A DNA stretch of 64,000 bases from Rhodothermaceae bacterium (GTDB lineage Bacteria > Bacteroidota > Rhodothermia > Rhodothermales > Bin80): positions 62,001-126,000 of the forward strand of contig VXSC01000011.1 of assembly GCA_009838195.1 (NCBI GenBank), in the 5' to 3' direction. The translations under genes and the position numbers were made by a program. Within the stretch, counting starts at the first letter, position 1; each line of letters begins with the position of its first letter. Below, one piece after another: positions 52,450-62,298 of this stretch. The notes under the pieces were generated by a model. That model searched no databases and was not told the origin of the DNA. It worked only from the letters and a program-made list of their open reading frames with translations.

Positions 52450-54175
52450 TGTTTGTCGCTTTTTGTCGTCGGGGTGATTGACGCTTCCGGGAAGTCTGGC
52501 CGTTATTGTTCCTGCGCGACTTTCGTCGATCCACGGTTTTGTTTGCCTGTTTGGGCTTTTTGGGTGAGGGTTGTTTTGATTGTGCTTTGATGCGGACCAT
52601 CCGGGGGCTTAAATCCGTGATGTCATGCTCACTTGTGGCATCCAAAAACCTGAACTCGTCCGGGCGTAGCTGCTCGGCTTCAACCACCGTGATCCGGTGC
52701 TTATACTGGCGCTGCCATTGTGCCTTTTTGCTACGACGCCATGTGCCACGATTCACCCAGGCAGCTGTGAACGGATGCAGCTGCAAATGCAGGCTACCAC
52801 CATCATGTTTTTTCAGCCACTTTTCGATTCTTTTTTCGATGGCCTCTGGATCCGGTGGGGGTGTCCTATTGATCCGTGATTTTTGTGCTAGCCGGTGTGT
52901 TGACGTCACGCTGACACGCTGACGCTCACGAGCAATTTGCACGATCCCCAGTTCGCTCATTGGAAGATTCTCCGCCTGTGACCGATCGGTACTCAATTCC
53001 TGCGTAAGCGCTTGATCTACTTTTGCTCGATTCTTCTCGTTCCGCAGATCAATAAAATCAATCACAATCAGGCCACTCAAGTCTCGTAGGCGTATTTGGC
53101 GCGCAATTACCTCCACGGCCTCAAGATTGACCTGCAATGCGAATTCTTCTGGATCATTTTTTGAACGGGTTCGCCCTGAATTCACATCAATCACATGCAT
53201 CGCTTCTGTTGCCTCGATGATGAGTGATCCACCGGAGGGTAGACTGACTTGCGTATCGAAGACCTCATTGATCTGATCCTCAACCCCGGCCGCTGCGAAG
53301 ACCGACTTGCGACCTTTATGTTGCTTGACCGCCTTGATCATGTGGGGGGCAACCGCCAGAATATACCCGCGAATGGCCCGATACATTCGATGATTATCCA
53401 CCAGAATGCGAGAAAAGTCATCAGAGAATAAATCCCGGATAATGGAAGAGGCTAGATTCACATCTTCGTACAGTTTTATGGGCGGATTCGGGGATCCCTG
53501 TAATTTTTTTTCGACCTTTCCCCACCGATCCATGAGCAACTGAAGATCCAATTCCAGTGCTTCTTCATCCTTTCCTTCGGCAACGGTCCGGGCAATCAGA
53601 CCAAACCCGGATGGACGGATTTTTTTCATGATAGAGCGCAAACGCTGACGCTCTTTTCGGTTGTCAATCCGCCGCGAGACAGCACTGTAATCTGCAAGTG
53701 GAATCAGCACAAGAAAACGTCCAGCCAGTGAGATGTCCGTGGAAAGCCGGGGGCTCTTACTGTGGTAGGGCTCCTTGGTAATCGTGACGAGAATCTTCTG
53801 TTTGGACTTCAGCAAGTTAGAGTCCCCCCAACGGCGTCGGGGTGGACCACTCTGAGGCGGCGTTTTTGCCTTTTTTGATGCCCAGACCTCCATGATTTTG
53901 GAGACTTGGGGTTTCGGATCTTCCACCAGAGCGAGTTGCTGCTCAAGGTTATCCGTGAGACCGGAGAAGTGCAAAAACCCATGCTGATCCTCTCCGATAT
54001 CCACAAATGCCGCTCGAAGTCCCGAGCGGAATGCATCAATGCGACCCAGGAAAATGTCTCCTACGGTTCGCTCGTTATCTGGATTTTCTATGTAAAACTC
54101 CACCAACTTCCCTTTGTCCACGATCGCAACTCTCGTTTCCCTGGGCGTGGTGTCAATAATGATTTCTTTTGACAT
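52442..54175 (-). CDS. rng: Ribonuclease E/G family protein
   Basis: The 577-residue protein has an S1-like domain (GDIFLGRIDAFRSGLRAAFVDIGEDQHGFLHF, residues ~40-75), the RNase-H-like core and the metal-binding acidic residues in VIDVNSGRT and VIDFIDLRN. It processes or degrades RNA in the cytoplasm. It is of RNase G length rather than RNase E (no long scaffold), but ends in a Lys/Arg/Gln-rich tail of about 40 residues likely to bind RNA. The Zn-link pair CxxC expected after the catalytic region is missing: the segment QRVSVTSTHRLAQKSRINRTPPPDPEAI has no Cys. The gene heads the minus-strand group running to aroQ. Confidence 0.9.
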   Translation of the reverse strand: MSKEIIIDTTPRETRVAIVDKGKLVEFYIENPDNERTVGDIFLGRIDAFRSGLRAAFVDIGEDQHGFLHFSGLTDNLEQQLALVEDPKPQVSKIMEVWASKKAKTPPQSGPPRRRWGDSNLLKSKQKILVTITKEPYHSKSPRLSTDISLAGRFLVLIPLADYSAVSRRIDNRKERQRLRSIMKKIRPSGFGLIARTVAEGKDEEALELDLQLLMDRWGKVEKKLQGSPNPPIKLYEDVNLASSIIRDLFSDDFSRILVDNHRMYRAIRGYILAVAPHMIKAVKQHKGRKSVFAAAGVEDQINEVFDTQVSLPSGGSLIIEATEAMHVIDVNSGRTRSKNDPEEFALQVNLEAVEVIARQIRLRDLSGLIVIDFIDLRNEKNRAKVDQALTQELSTDRSQAENLPMSELGIVQIARERQRVSVTSTHRLAQKSRINRTPPPDPEAIEKRIEKWLKKHDGGSLHLQLHPFTAAWVNRGTWRRSKKAQWQRQYKHRITVVEAEQLRPDEFRFLDATSEHDITDLSPRMVRIKAQSKQPSPKKPKQANKTVDRRKSRRNNNGQTSRKRQSPRRQKATNNA

Positions 54176-54448
54176 ATAGGCTAATTTTGGACGCGCTTAG
54201 CATGACCCTCGGAGGTACGAATCTTGTCGTTCCTGCCAGCGAGGGAGACCACGGTCGGACTGCGGAAGGTATCGTAGCGCGCTGGCATTGATCGCGTGCC
54301 ATAACGGCCCGTGATCAAGTTTCGGTATAATTAATTTGCTACGTTACGAAAATGCCCGCTAATTGATCCAATTTAGGCACATCATCAGAGTTGGAACGTT
54401 AAACTGTGAAATTTACTGGCCTGCTCTGCTTTCTATAATTTACCTCAA

Positions 54449-55615
54449 ATGAATCCACCGATAATTCCTCCATCTGGCCAGGATCATCATGTAAAAGGGC
54501 TTGAGGGTGTCATCGCACTCAACTCGTCCATCTGTCACATTGATGGACGCAAAGGGACTTTGGTTTATCGAGGGTATGCAATTGAAGACCTCGCTGAGAA
54601 CAGTACCTTTGAAGACGTGGCCTACCTCCTCTGGCACGGCCAACTTCCTGGAGAGACGGAACGAAACACGCTGAATGAACAGTTGGTTAGCCTTCGTCAT
54701 GTACCGGAAGCGGTGCTGGACCTGCTTGGCCGGTTGCCCGCGGACTTTGATGCAATGGCTGCACTGCGGACCGGCATTTCCCTGCTCTCACATTACGATC
54801 CTGAGGCAAATGATGGCTCGAAAGAAGCCAACTATCGTAAAGCACTCCGTTTGACAGCACAAATCCCGGTTTTGATTGCTGCTCTGGTGCGCCATCGTCA
54901 TGGGCAGCCTCCGATCCCCCCACGAACAACCGGCAGTACCGCTGAAAACTTCTTGTACATGCTTACTGGCGAGCAGCCAGGGGTTCGTGCCATCGAAGCC
55001 TTGGACGCCGCTCTGGTTCTGCACGCAGAACATGGACTGAATGCCTCAACCTTCGCTGCGCGCGTCATCGGAGCTACGCTCAGTGACATGTATTCTGCCG
55101 TCACCGGCGGCGTTGCAGCACTCAAGGGGGCGCTACATGGGGGTGCAAACACACGGGTCATGCTCATGCTGCTCGATCTCCATGAGAGTGGCGAAGATCC
55201 TGCTGAGTTCGTTCGCAGAAAACTTGCTGCCAAAGAGCGCATCATGGGATTTGGACATCGTGTTTACAAGACACTCGATCCGCGTGCAAATGTTTTGCGC
55301 CAAATGGTCACTGAACTGGGGCGTGAACGAGACTCCATGTACTGGGTGGATCTTTGTTCTGTCCTCACCCGGGTAATGGAAGAAGAAAAAGGGATCAACG
55401 CAAACGTAGATTTCTACAGTGGCCTCGTTTACCACCTCTTGGGGATTGAGCCAGAGTTTTACACGACCCTCTTTGTGATGGGGCGCATTACTGGTTGGAC
55501 AGCACACCTCATGGAGCAATGGGAGGATAATCGATTGATTCGGCCGCGAGCAGCGTATACGGGTCCCATGGGACTCCGCCTCGGTGACGCGGCGGCAACC
55601 AATGCTACACCGTAA
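54449..55615 (+). CDS. gltA: Citrate synthase (citrate/2-methylcitrate synthase family)
   Basis: This condenses acetyl-CoA and oxaloacetate. The 388-residue type is the short bacterial form, with LVYRGYAIEDLAENSTFEDVAYLLWHG, the active-site His in ALHGGAN, His in FGHRVYK and Asp in NVDFYSG. A methylcitrate synthase cannot be fully excluded, but the operon with succinate dehydrogenase (sdhC starts 53 bases later) fits the TCA cycle. A 273-base promoter region precedes it. Confidence 0.92.
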   Translation: MNPPIIPPSGQDHHVKGLEGVIALNSSICHIDGRKGTLVYRGYAIEDLAENSTFEDVAYLLWHGQLPGETERNTLNEQLVSLRHVPEAVLDLLGRLPADFDAMAALRTGISLLSHYDPEANDGSKEANYRKALRLTAQIPVLIAALVRHRHGQPPIPPRTTGSTAENFLYMLTGEQPGVRAIEALDAALVLHAEHGLNASTFAARVIGATLSDMYSAVTGGVAALKGALHGGANTRVMLMLLDLHESGEDPAEFVRRKLAAKERIMGFGHRVYKTLDPRANVLRQMVTELGRERDSMYWVDLCSVLTRVMEEEKGINANVDFYSGLVYHLLGIEPEFYTTLFVMGRITGWTAHLMEQWEDNRLIRPRAAYTGPMGLRLGDAAATNATP

Positions 55616-55668
55616 GAGTACAGGGCGCTTGTTCCGATCAGTCCTTCCAAAGCGATAACTTGTTCGCC

Positions 55669-56358
55669 ATGAAATTGATGACTGCCCTCATGTCCCCGAT
55701 TGGCCGCAAGGTCCTGACCGGAGCGACGGGGATTGGTCTGGTTGCGTTTGTGATTGCACACATGATCGGGAATCTTACCTATCTATCTCCCGATCCCAAC
55801 GCATATAACGCCTATGCTTACAAGTTATTGAGCCTCGGGTGGATCTTCTACACAATTGAGATTTTATTGGCACTCTGTTTTCTTCTGCATGCTGTGGTTG
55901 GGATTGCCATTCAGGTGCGCCGCCGCAAAGCCCGTCCAGTCGGATACAAGCTCTATAAAAGTGCCGGCTCCCCTAGCCGCTCAGGATACAGTGCGCGCTC
56001 CATGATCTTCACGGGAATCATCCTGCTCGGATTCCTGATCCTGCACCTGAACTCATTCAAGTACGGGCCGGGCGAGGCTCAAGGCTATATTGCAACGCTG
56101 GAAGGGGGTGAGGTGGTACGTGATCTGCGCCGTTTGATGACGGAGAAGTTTCAGGAGCCACTCTATGCCTTTGGGTATCCGCTTGTGATGATTCTTCTCG
56201 GAATGCATATGCGACATGGTGTATGGAGTGCGCTTCAATCTCTGGGGATGATGAGTCGCCGACTGTCCCCATATCTGTATACGTTCGCTGCTGTGTTGGG
56301 AGTCCTCGTGGCCGTTGGATTCTTGTTTGTTCCGCTTTACATCTATTTCCTGGAGTAG
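55669..56358 (+). CDS. sdhC: Succinate dehydrogenase cytochrome b subunit
   Basis: The 229-residue membrane subunit anchors SdhAB and binds haem b in the inner membrane. I use ATG 55669 (MKLMTALMSPIGRKVLTGATG); the frame also contains a TTG at 55660. Five membrane helices are apparent, with His residues in AFVIAHMIGN, LLHAVVGIAI, ILHLNSFKYG and GMHMRHGVWS, as in the B. subtilis/Bacteroidota single-subunit, five-helix b558 type. sdhA follows after 9 bases. Confidence 0.93.
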   Translation: MKLMTALMSPIGRKVLTGATGIGLVAFVIAHMIGNLTYLSPDPNAYNAYAYKLLSLGWIFYTIEILLALCFLLHAVVGIAIQVRRRKARPVGYKLYKSAGSPSRSGYSARSMIFTGIILLGFLILHLNSFKYGPGEAQGYIATLEGGEVVRDLRRLMTEKFQEPLYAFGYPLVMILLGMHMRHGVWSALQSLGMMSRRLSPYLYTFAAVLGVLVAVGFLFVPLYIYFLE

Positions 56359-56367
56359 ATCAACGAA

Positions 56368-58311
56368 ATGGTCATGCCTGAGTCAGAGCTATCACACAGT
56401 CCGCGTCTAAACGCAAAGGTGCCATCGGGGCGCCTTCAGGAAAAGTGGGATGCCTACAAAAATTCAGTCTCTCTGGTCAGCCCTGCCAACAAGCGTTCGC
56501 ATCACATTCTCGTTGTGGGTTCTGGCTTGGCTGGGGCTTCCGCAGCAGCCACGCTCGCTGGACTGGGTTATCATGTGACCTGCTTCTGTATTCAGGACTC
56601 TGCACGTAGAGCCCACTCTATCGCAGCACAGGGTGGAATCAACGCTGCAAAGAACTATCCGAATGACGGGGATACCGTCTGGCGACTGTTTTATGATACT
56701 ATCAAGGGTGGGGATTACCGCGCACGCGAAGCAAATGTATACCGGCTTGCCCAGGTTTCGAACAATATCATTGATCAAGCGGTCGCACAGGGAGTCCCAT
56801 TTGCACGCGAATACGGTGGTGTACTCTCAAACCGCTCGTTCGGTGGTGCCCAGGTTTCGCGCACTTTTTATGCAAGAGGTCAGACCGGACAACAACTCCT
56901 GCTCGGCGCTTACCAGGCGCTGAGTCATCAGATTGCGGCAGGACGTGTCACAATGCTGCCACGCAGGGAGATGGTAGATCTGGTTGTGGCCAATGACCGT
57001 GCCCATGGAATTATCGCGCGCAACCTGATTACAGGTGAACTGGAGCGGTACGCAGGCGATGCAGTTCTACTTTGTACGGGTGGATATGGGAATGCCTACT
57101 ATCTGTCCACGAATGCCAAGAACTCCAACGTCACTGCCGCCTGGCGCTGCTATAAGCGGGGGGCGTTTTTTGCGAATCCGTGCTATACCCAGATTCACCC
57201 TACTTGTATTCCGGTGTCAGGAGATTATCAGTCCAAGCTCACTCTGATGAGCGAGAGCCTTCGCAATGATGGTCGTGTATGGGTCCCGAAGGACCCGAAA
57301 GACACGCGTGCTCCGGAAATGATTCCCGAGGATGCCAGAGATTATTATCTGGAACGCCGTTATCCCAGTTTCGGTAATTTAGTCCCCCGCGATGTTGCCT
57401 CCCGTGCAGCAAAGAAGGAATGTGATGCCGGACGGGGAGTCGGTGACACCCGGCTCGCAGTCTACCTTGATTTTGCTGATTCCATTCGTCGCCGTGGAGA
57501 AGAGACCATCCGTGAACGTTACGGGAATCTGTTTGAGATGTATGAGCGCATCACAGGAGATGATCCGTACGAAACTCCAATGCGGATCTATCCCGCGGTC
57601 CATTACACGATGGGGGGGCTTTGGGTTGACTATGAGCTTCAGAGCACCGTTCCAGGGCTCTTTGTTCTTGGGGAGGCAAATTTCAGTGATCACGGTGCCA
57701 ATCGCCTCGGGGCTAGTGCATTGATGCAAGGCTTGGCAGATGGATATTTTGTGGTCCCTTACACCCTTGGAGCCTACTTGGCAGGAACCCAACAGTCGGA
57801 TCAGCTTCCTGTAACGAACGATGCCTTTGCTACTGTTGAGCAGGAGGCTGGTGTGCGCATTGACCGGATCCTCAAGAACAATGGAGATAAATCTCCGACC
57901 CAGTTCCACCGGGAGCTTGGTCGTCTGCTTTGGGATCATGTGGGAATGGCACGGGACCGTAGCGGACTGGAATCATCCGTCAATGCGATCGAAAACTTGG
58001 GGGAGGAATTTTGGGAACGTATCCAGGTTCCGGGTACTGCTGATCGGTACAATAAGAATCTGGAGTTTGCTGGGCGTGTGGCTGATTTTATTGAACTGGG
58101 ATCGCTCATGGCACGAGATGCCCTTCGCCGCGAGGAATCTTGTGGAGGGCATTTTCGTGAAGAGTTCCAGACTCCTGAAGGAGAAGCTGAACGTAACGAT
58201 GAAGATTTTGCTGACGTAGCAGCTTGGGAGCACACTGACGGTGATCCTGTATTGCATCTCGAGCAACTTTCCTTCGAGAACGTGCATCTATCTAAACGCA
58301 GCTATAAATAG
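56368..58311 (+). CDS. sdhA: Succinate dehydrogenase/fumarate reductase flavoprotein subunit
   Basis: The 647-residue catalytic subunit oxidises succinate at a covalently bound FAD. The FAD loop [22 protein letters not shown] is preceded by a ~45-residue N-terminus. The FAD-linking His is in [15 protein letters not shown], and later motifs [15 protein letters not shown]-type [14 protein letters not shown] and [13 protein letters not shown] are intact. It belongs to the SdhCAB group with a longer flavoprotein than E. coli SdhA. sdhB starts 5 bases after the stop. Confidence 0.95.
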   Translation: MVMPESELSHSPRLNAKVPSGRLQEKWDAYKNSVSLVSPANKRSHHILVVGSGLAGASAAATLAGLGYHVTCFCIQDSARRAHSIAAQGGINAAKNYPNDGDTVWRLFYDTIKGGDYRAREANVYRLAQVSNNIIDQAVAQGVPFAREYGGVLSNRSFGGAQVSRTFYARGQTGQQLLLGAYQALSHQIAAGRVTMLPRREMVDLVVANDRAHGIIARNLITGELERYAGDAVLLCTGGYGNAYYLSTNAKNSNVTAAWRCYKRGAFFANPCYTQIHPTCIPVSGDYQSKLTLMSESLRNDGRVWVPKDPKDTRAPEMIPEDARDYYLERRYPSFGNLVPRDVASRAAKKECDAGRGVGDTRLAVYLDFADSIRRRGEETIRERYGNLFEMYERITGDDPYETPMRIYPAVHYTMGGLWVDYELQSTVPGLFVLGEANFSDHGANRLGASALMQGLADGYFVVPYTLGAYLAGTQQSDQLPVTNDAFATVEQEAGVRIDRILKNNGDKSPTQFHRELGRLLWDHVGMARDRSGLESSVNAIENLGEEFWERIQVPGTADRYNKNLEFAGRVADFIELGSLMARDALRREESCGGHFREEFQTPEGEAERNDEDFADVAAWEHTDGDPVLHLEQLSFENVHLSKRSYK

Positions 58312-58315
58312 TACC

Positions 58316-59056
58316 ATGATTATCCACCTGCGTGTCTGGAGACAGGAAGGCCCCGAATCTCCAGGAAAGCTTGTAGACTACACGGTTCAAGAGGCCAGTG
58401 AGCATATGTCATTTCTGGAGCTCCTGGATGTCCTCAACGAACAGCTTCTTGCAAGCGGAGACGATCCTGTGGAGTTTGACAGTGACTGTCGGGAAGGGAT
58501 CTGTGGATCATGTGGCCTGATGGTCGCTGGAATTGCACATGGACCACAAAAGCGAACTGCCATATGTCAATTGCACATGCGTAGCTTCAAGGACGGAGAC
58601 ACCATCACCGTAGAGCCCTTCCGTGCACATGCGTTCCCGGTAATTCGGGATCTCGTTGTTGATCGGAGTGCCTTTGATCGAATTATTGCAGCACACGGGT
58701 ATGTTTCTGTCACGACGGGTTCCGCTCCCGATGCAAATGCAATCCCTGTTCCCAAGGATGCGGCGGAAGAGGCAATGGATTATGCAGCATGTATTGGCTG
58801 TGGTGCATGCGTTGCTGCATGCCCGAATGGGAGTGCTTCTCTGTTTACCGCAGCCAAGATCGCACATTTAGCTCAGCTTCCCCAGGGCCAGGTAGAGGCG
58901 TCCCAGCGCGTGATAGCAATGGTTGATCAAATGGATGCGGAGGGATTCGGGGACTGCTCGAATTATGCTGAATGCGAGGCAGTATGTCCAAAGGGCATTT
59001 CCATAGACGGGATCGCTAGTATGAGGCGGGCTTATATGAAAGGGGTCCTTTCGTAA
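58316..59056 (+). CDS. sdhB: Succinate dehydrogenase iron-sulfur subunit
   Basis: The start at ATG 58316 gives [17 protein letters not shown]; the frame is open upstream inside sdhA, but that part is not SdhB-like. The 246-residue protein carries the [2Fe-2S] motif [10 protein letters not shown] with a further Cys in AICQLH, the ferredoxin-type [12 protein letters not shown], and the third cluster Cys in [16 protein letters not shown]. It passes electrons from SdhA to quinone. Confidence 0.95.
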   Translation: MIIHLRVWRQEGPESPGKLVDYTVQEASEHMSFLELLDVLNEQLLASGDDPVEFDSDCREGICGSCGLMVAGIAHGPQKRTAICQLHMRSFKDGDTITVEPFRAHAFPVIRDLVVDRSAFDRIIAAHGYVSVTTGSAPDANAIPVPKDAAEEAMDYAACIGCGACVAACPNGSASLFTAAKIAHLAQLPQGQVEASQRVIAMVDQMDAEGFGDCSNYAECEAVCPKGISIDGIASMRRAYMKGVLS

Positions 59057-59098
59057 TAATTCTCCCCTTAACATTCATTCTTTAGCTCTGGAGCCAGG

Positions 59099-60349
59099 TT
59101 GTTAGTCGCACACCTTTGCATACTTCTGCTCTCGATTTATGCCATCGTAAAATCGAGTGATTCCCTCGTGGACATTGCCAGCGGGCTCGGAGGCAAGGCC
59201 CGTCTGAATGATTACTTCATCGGTAGTTTTCTCGTTGGAATTGGAACCTCCCTGCCAGAGCTTTTTACGTCCATCGCAGCAACTAATTCGGGTTCTCCAC
59301 AACTGGTGGCTCCGACCGTCTTCGGTACGGTCATCGCCAACATAGGTGCGGGGTTTGGTCTGGGTGTTTTGGCACTCTTCTTTTTCGTACGAGGTGATGG
59401 TCGATTCCGCCTGTTCACTAAATCTCATGCACTATCTGACGGGTATCTGAATTTCGATAGCATCAATGCCAGCCCCGTCATTTTTGCAACCGGGTCTGTA
59501 GTGCTGACCTTCCTACTGTGCCTGGACGGTGTTTTTGACCGTTTTGATGCGGGCCTCTTTCTCCTTCTTTATGCTGGCTTCATCTTTACTGAGTTCTATC
59601 GAAGCCGCTTTCAGAAACCTGCTGCCGATCCCCATCCCACTCGAACGGAAATAATTCTATCCCGAGTTGAGAAGGATCGGCACCAAAGAGCTGCTATTTG
59701 GCGGATTTCCCCGTCTCTAGCCGCAATCGTTGTTGTCTTCGCAGTTCCTGGGGTCTGGCAAGAATTGGGCACGATCGCATCAGGAAACTTTGTCTTCTAC
59801 TTTTTTGTCGTGGGGCTATTTTTGATTCTGGGGTTTCAATTCTGGAATTATCGTCCAGAATTAACGCGTACGGGAGGGCCTGAAAAAACGAATGTGGAAA
59901 ACTTGCCGGCTTGGGCTGGGATTCTTCTCTTGGGCTCAGTCATACTTTTGCTATACTTCAGCGGCGTAATTGTTGTGGGTTCTCTCGTCAAAATTGCCGA
60001 TGACTTACAGATCAACTCGGGTGCGTTGGCTGCGAGTGCATTGGCTATTGGCACTTCTCTTCCTGACATTGTAGTCGCGCTCAATGTTGTCCGCCGCAGC
60101 CGGCATAAACTCCTAGTCGGTCATATCTTCCAATCAAACATCTTCGACGCATTTCTGATTATGGGAGTTTGTGGTCTGATTGTACCACTTCCAGAGGTTG
60201 CAACGGGTTCGTCAAATATCTCAATTATTGCCGCAACTCTGCTCACCTTTCCTCTCTTGTGGACGTTGCGGTCGAAAAAACTTACCCTGTTGGGCGGGCT
60301 AGGACTATTTCTTGGCTTTCTATTTTTCGTTTGGCGACTCTACTGGTAA
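59099..60349 (+). CDS. Na+/Ca2+ exchanger-like membrane transporter
   Basis: This 416-residue integral membrane protein has about ten membrane helices and the two alpha-repeat signatures of the Ca2+/cation antiporter family: GIGTSLPELFTSIAA near residue 47 and AIGTSLPDIVVALNVV near residue 320. The central loop is basic and short. It exports Ca2+ (or another cation) in exchange for Na+ or H+. The start codon is TTG (59099), 42 bases after sdhB, so it may be read through from the sdh operon. Its last ~450 bases recur as a broken copy at 63330-63804. Confidence 0.88.
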   Translation: MLVAHLCILLLSIYAIVKSSDSLVDIASGLGGKARLNDYFIGSFLVGIGTSLPELFTSIAATNSGSPQLVAPTVFGTVIANIGAGFGLGVLALFFFVRGDGRFRLFTKSHALSDGYLNFDSINASPVIFATGSVVLTFLLCLDGVFDRFDAGLFLLLYAGFIFTEFYRSRFQKPAADPHPTRTEIILSRVEKDRHQRAAIWRISPSLAAIVVVFAVPGVWQELGTIASGNFVFYFFVVGLFLILGFQFWNYRPELTRTGGPEKTNVENLPAWAGILLLGSVILLLYFSGVIVVGSLVKIADDLQINSGALAASALAIGTSLPDIVVALNVVRRSRHKLLVGHIFQSNIFDAFLIMGVCGLIVPLPEVATGSSNISIIAATLLTFPLLWTLRSKKLTLLGGLGLFLGFLFFVWRLYW

Positions 60350-60702
60350 CCAAACTGGTATCGGTGATTTTACGTAAGAATCAGGGCTCCGCTTCTTATT
60401 GATGCCGATCCACAAGACTAGACATGTCCAGTGGAGCATAGAATATCCCCAGGAAATCTCTTCGATTCAGCTGTCTAAATCCTACAGGGCAGAGATTTAT
60501 CCAGAACATCCATGAAATATCGAACTAGCGGCGACTCTAAGCACTGGCAAAAAATATCCACTGACACACTACAAATCATTTCTTCCCCGTTGTACATCAG
60601 TAACATACGCTTGAGATAATGGTGGACTGAGTATTTCCGGAAGCAACCACGGTGGCGGCAGGTTCATTGCCATACATTCCCCCCTACAGCGCGCAGGCAT
60701 CA
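60350..60702. other. Intergenic region, nothing identified
   Basis: This 353-base gap lies between convergent genes. I see no gene, tRNA or clear terminator hairpin in it. Confidence 0.4.
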
Positions 60703-61776
60703 TCATTCCAAATACTCAAGTTTGTACTTTCTCAAAAAGTCCGTTGAATCTGTCGTCGTTACGGCATATGCAAACCCCTTTCTATCCATGTAGACCAAGC
60801 GTGTATAAGGCGGCATTTTGAACACTCCCTTCTCTTCTCCCGCGAGGGTCATCACGTACACTGATCTTCTAACAGGCATCTCTTCTATCTCTCCTCCATG
60901 TTCTAGAAGCAGATTCCCTGCGTGATCCAACACTGCACCTGTAAATATCATTCCTCCGGGCACGTAGCTAATGGACTCGATCATGTGATCCGGCAAGGGA
61001 ATTTGTCCCTCTAGATCTATAAAGCCCCCCTCGTATCGCAGAGGTAGATCAGCAACTGATAGTCGGTTCAAAACATTCCCAGACAGGTCGTAGACATCAA
61101 TTCGATTTACCGCTTGAAAAACAACAACAATCCTTCCCAGAGGCCCCACAAGCAAAATGAACTGGTTCTCCGTATTGTACTTATGCATGTCTCTGAGTTC
61201 AAACATGCTTGATATCTCACCATTAAGTGCGTACGCACCTATATAACTTTTGAGCGTTGTTACGTCGGCTAAATCAACAGTTCCATAGTATAGTAGCTGG
61301 TTTGGGGCAGGATCTATGTTACTTGCCAAAGTGATTTGGGCCGATCCAGTGTAGTTGAGGTCAAGGTCAAAGAATCGTACGGCTCCAGTTCCTACTTGGT
61401 CTGTGGCAACTAGAGTACTATCTAACAACGCGATGGAGTGCGGGCCACTGACAAATTCTCCAGGAGCCACCCCCTGGTGTCCAACTCGACTGATCAACTG
61501 CCCGTGTGAATCGTATTTACTGATCGAAAAATCTCGGTGGTCTGCAACATAGATATTCCCGTCTTGCCCCACGGCGATATCCGCAATATCGAAAAATCCC
61601 CCTATGGACAAAACTTCCTGGAGTTCAATAGGCTGAGCACTACTTACTGAGCTTAGCCCACATGACATTGCAATCCATGATAGAATTACTATCAGGTACC
61701 GGTTACGGGCACACGCATTATCGCATGGCTCAAGCAAACCAACCCGTGAGGAAGTCAGCATGAATCGTAGTGGCAT
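60703..61776 (-). CDS. 6-bladed beta-propeller secreted protein
   Basis: A hydrophobic segment (RYLIVILSWIAMSCGLSSVSSAQ, residues ~26-48) preceding the fold looks like an export signal with cleavage after SSA; the ~25 residues before it suggest that the true start may be internal and not an ATG. The mature protein has propeller strands DGNIYVADHRDFSISKYDSHG, GPHSIALLDSTLVATD, YVPGGMIFTGAV and KGFAYAVTTTDS, the same family type as the lipoprotein at 257. No enzymatic motif is seen. It is transcribed alone. Confidence 0.65.
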   Translation of the reverse strand: MPLRFMLTSSRVGLLEPCDNACARNRYLIVILSWIAMSCGLSSVSSAQPIELQEVLSIGGFFDIADIAVGQDGNIYVADHRDFSISKYDSHGQLISRVGHQGVAPGEFVSGPHSIALLDSTLVATDQVGTGAVRFFDLDLNYTGSAQITLASNIDPAPNQLLYYGTVDLADVTTLKSYIGAYALNGEISSMFELRDMHKYNTENQFILLVGPLGRIVVVFQAVNRIDVYDLSGNVLNRLSVADLPLRYEGGFIDLEGQIPLPDHMIESISYVPGGMIFTGAVLDHAGNLLLEHGGEIEEMPVRRSVYVMTLAGEEKGVFKMPPYTRLVYMDRKGFAYAVTTTDSTDFLRKYKLEYLE

Positions 61777-61923
61777 TCTCCTTGTCTAGGTCCGCATGCC
61801 TAAGCTGAAGCCCGTTTAACCACACCTTTTCTGATTAATCCAAACTGTGGAAACACGAGCAGAAAAGCATTGACCGAAACCTTTCAGTAAAGGTAGACTC
61901 GAAGAACTAGCATAGTGAAGCCA

Positions 61924-62298
61924 CTATTCTAACCCATACAAGTCTTCCACACAGTCTATGAATCCTTGTGGACATATCTTGAGAAGAAACAAGACAGTCA
62001 TTTCTGCGGAGGAACGGCCACTTTCATAAGCATCTATGGCAGTCTCCATACAATTCATCATAAGATCAAAACACTGGTCCGTTTTAAGGCATTCGCAATT
62101 GCCGGAATTTTTGGACGGGACTGTGCTTGCTTCGGGGATTTCTGCTTTGGCCACTACTGTCAGGAAGGTATTCTCGATAGGGATTATGCTTGGATCGGGG
62201 ATTTCTGCTTTGGATGCTACCGTCAGGAAGGAGAGTAGCATTGCAACAGATAGCATTTTTGCTGTGTGCTTTGTGGTCTGAAGGATTCGGTTGGTCAT
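61924..62298 (-). CDS. Small secreted Cys-rich protein with internal 21-residue repeat
   Basis: The start at ATG 62298 gives a 124-residue protein with a signal peptide (MLSVAMLLSFLTVASKAE). The frame is open far upstream, but the upstream part runs through the left inverted end of a decayed insertion element. The region just after the signal is a tandem repeat: (V)ASKAEIPDPS... and (V)VAKAEIPEAS..., from a 63-base duplicated segment (copies near 62121-62170 and 62184-62233). The C-terminal ~75 residues contain six Cys (CECLKTDQC, NCMETA, KICPQGFIDC), suggesting disulfides. No family is recognised. Confidence 0.55.
   Translation of the reverse strand: MTNRILQTTKHTAKMLSVAMLLSFLTVASKAEIPDPSIIPIENTFLTVVAKAEIPEASTVPSKNSGNCECLKTDQCFDLMMNCMETAIDAYESGRSSAEMTVLFLLKICPQGFIDCVEDLYGLE
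62121..62233. repeat. 63-bp tandem repeat inside the small secreted-protein gene
   Basis: The block TCGGGGATTTCTGCTTTGG occurs at 62132-62150 and again at 62195-62213, exactly 63 bases apart, with similar flanking bases. This is 21 codons, so the frame is kept. Confidence 0.75.
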
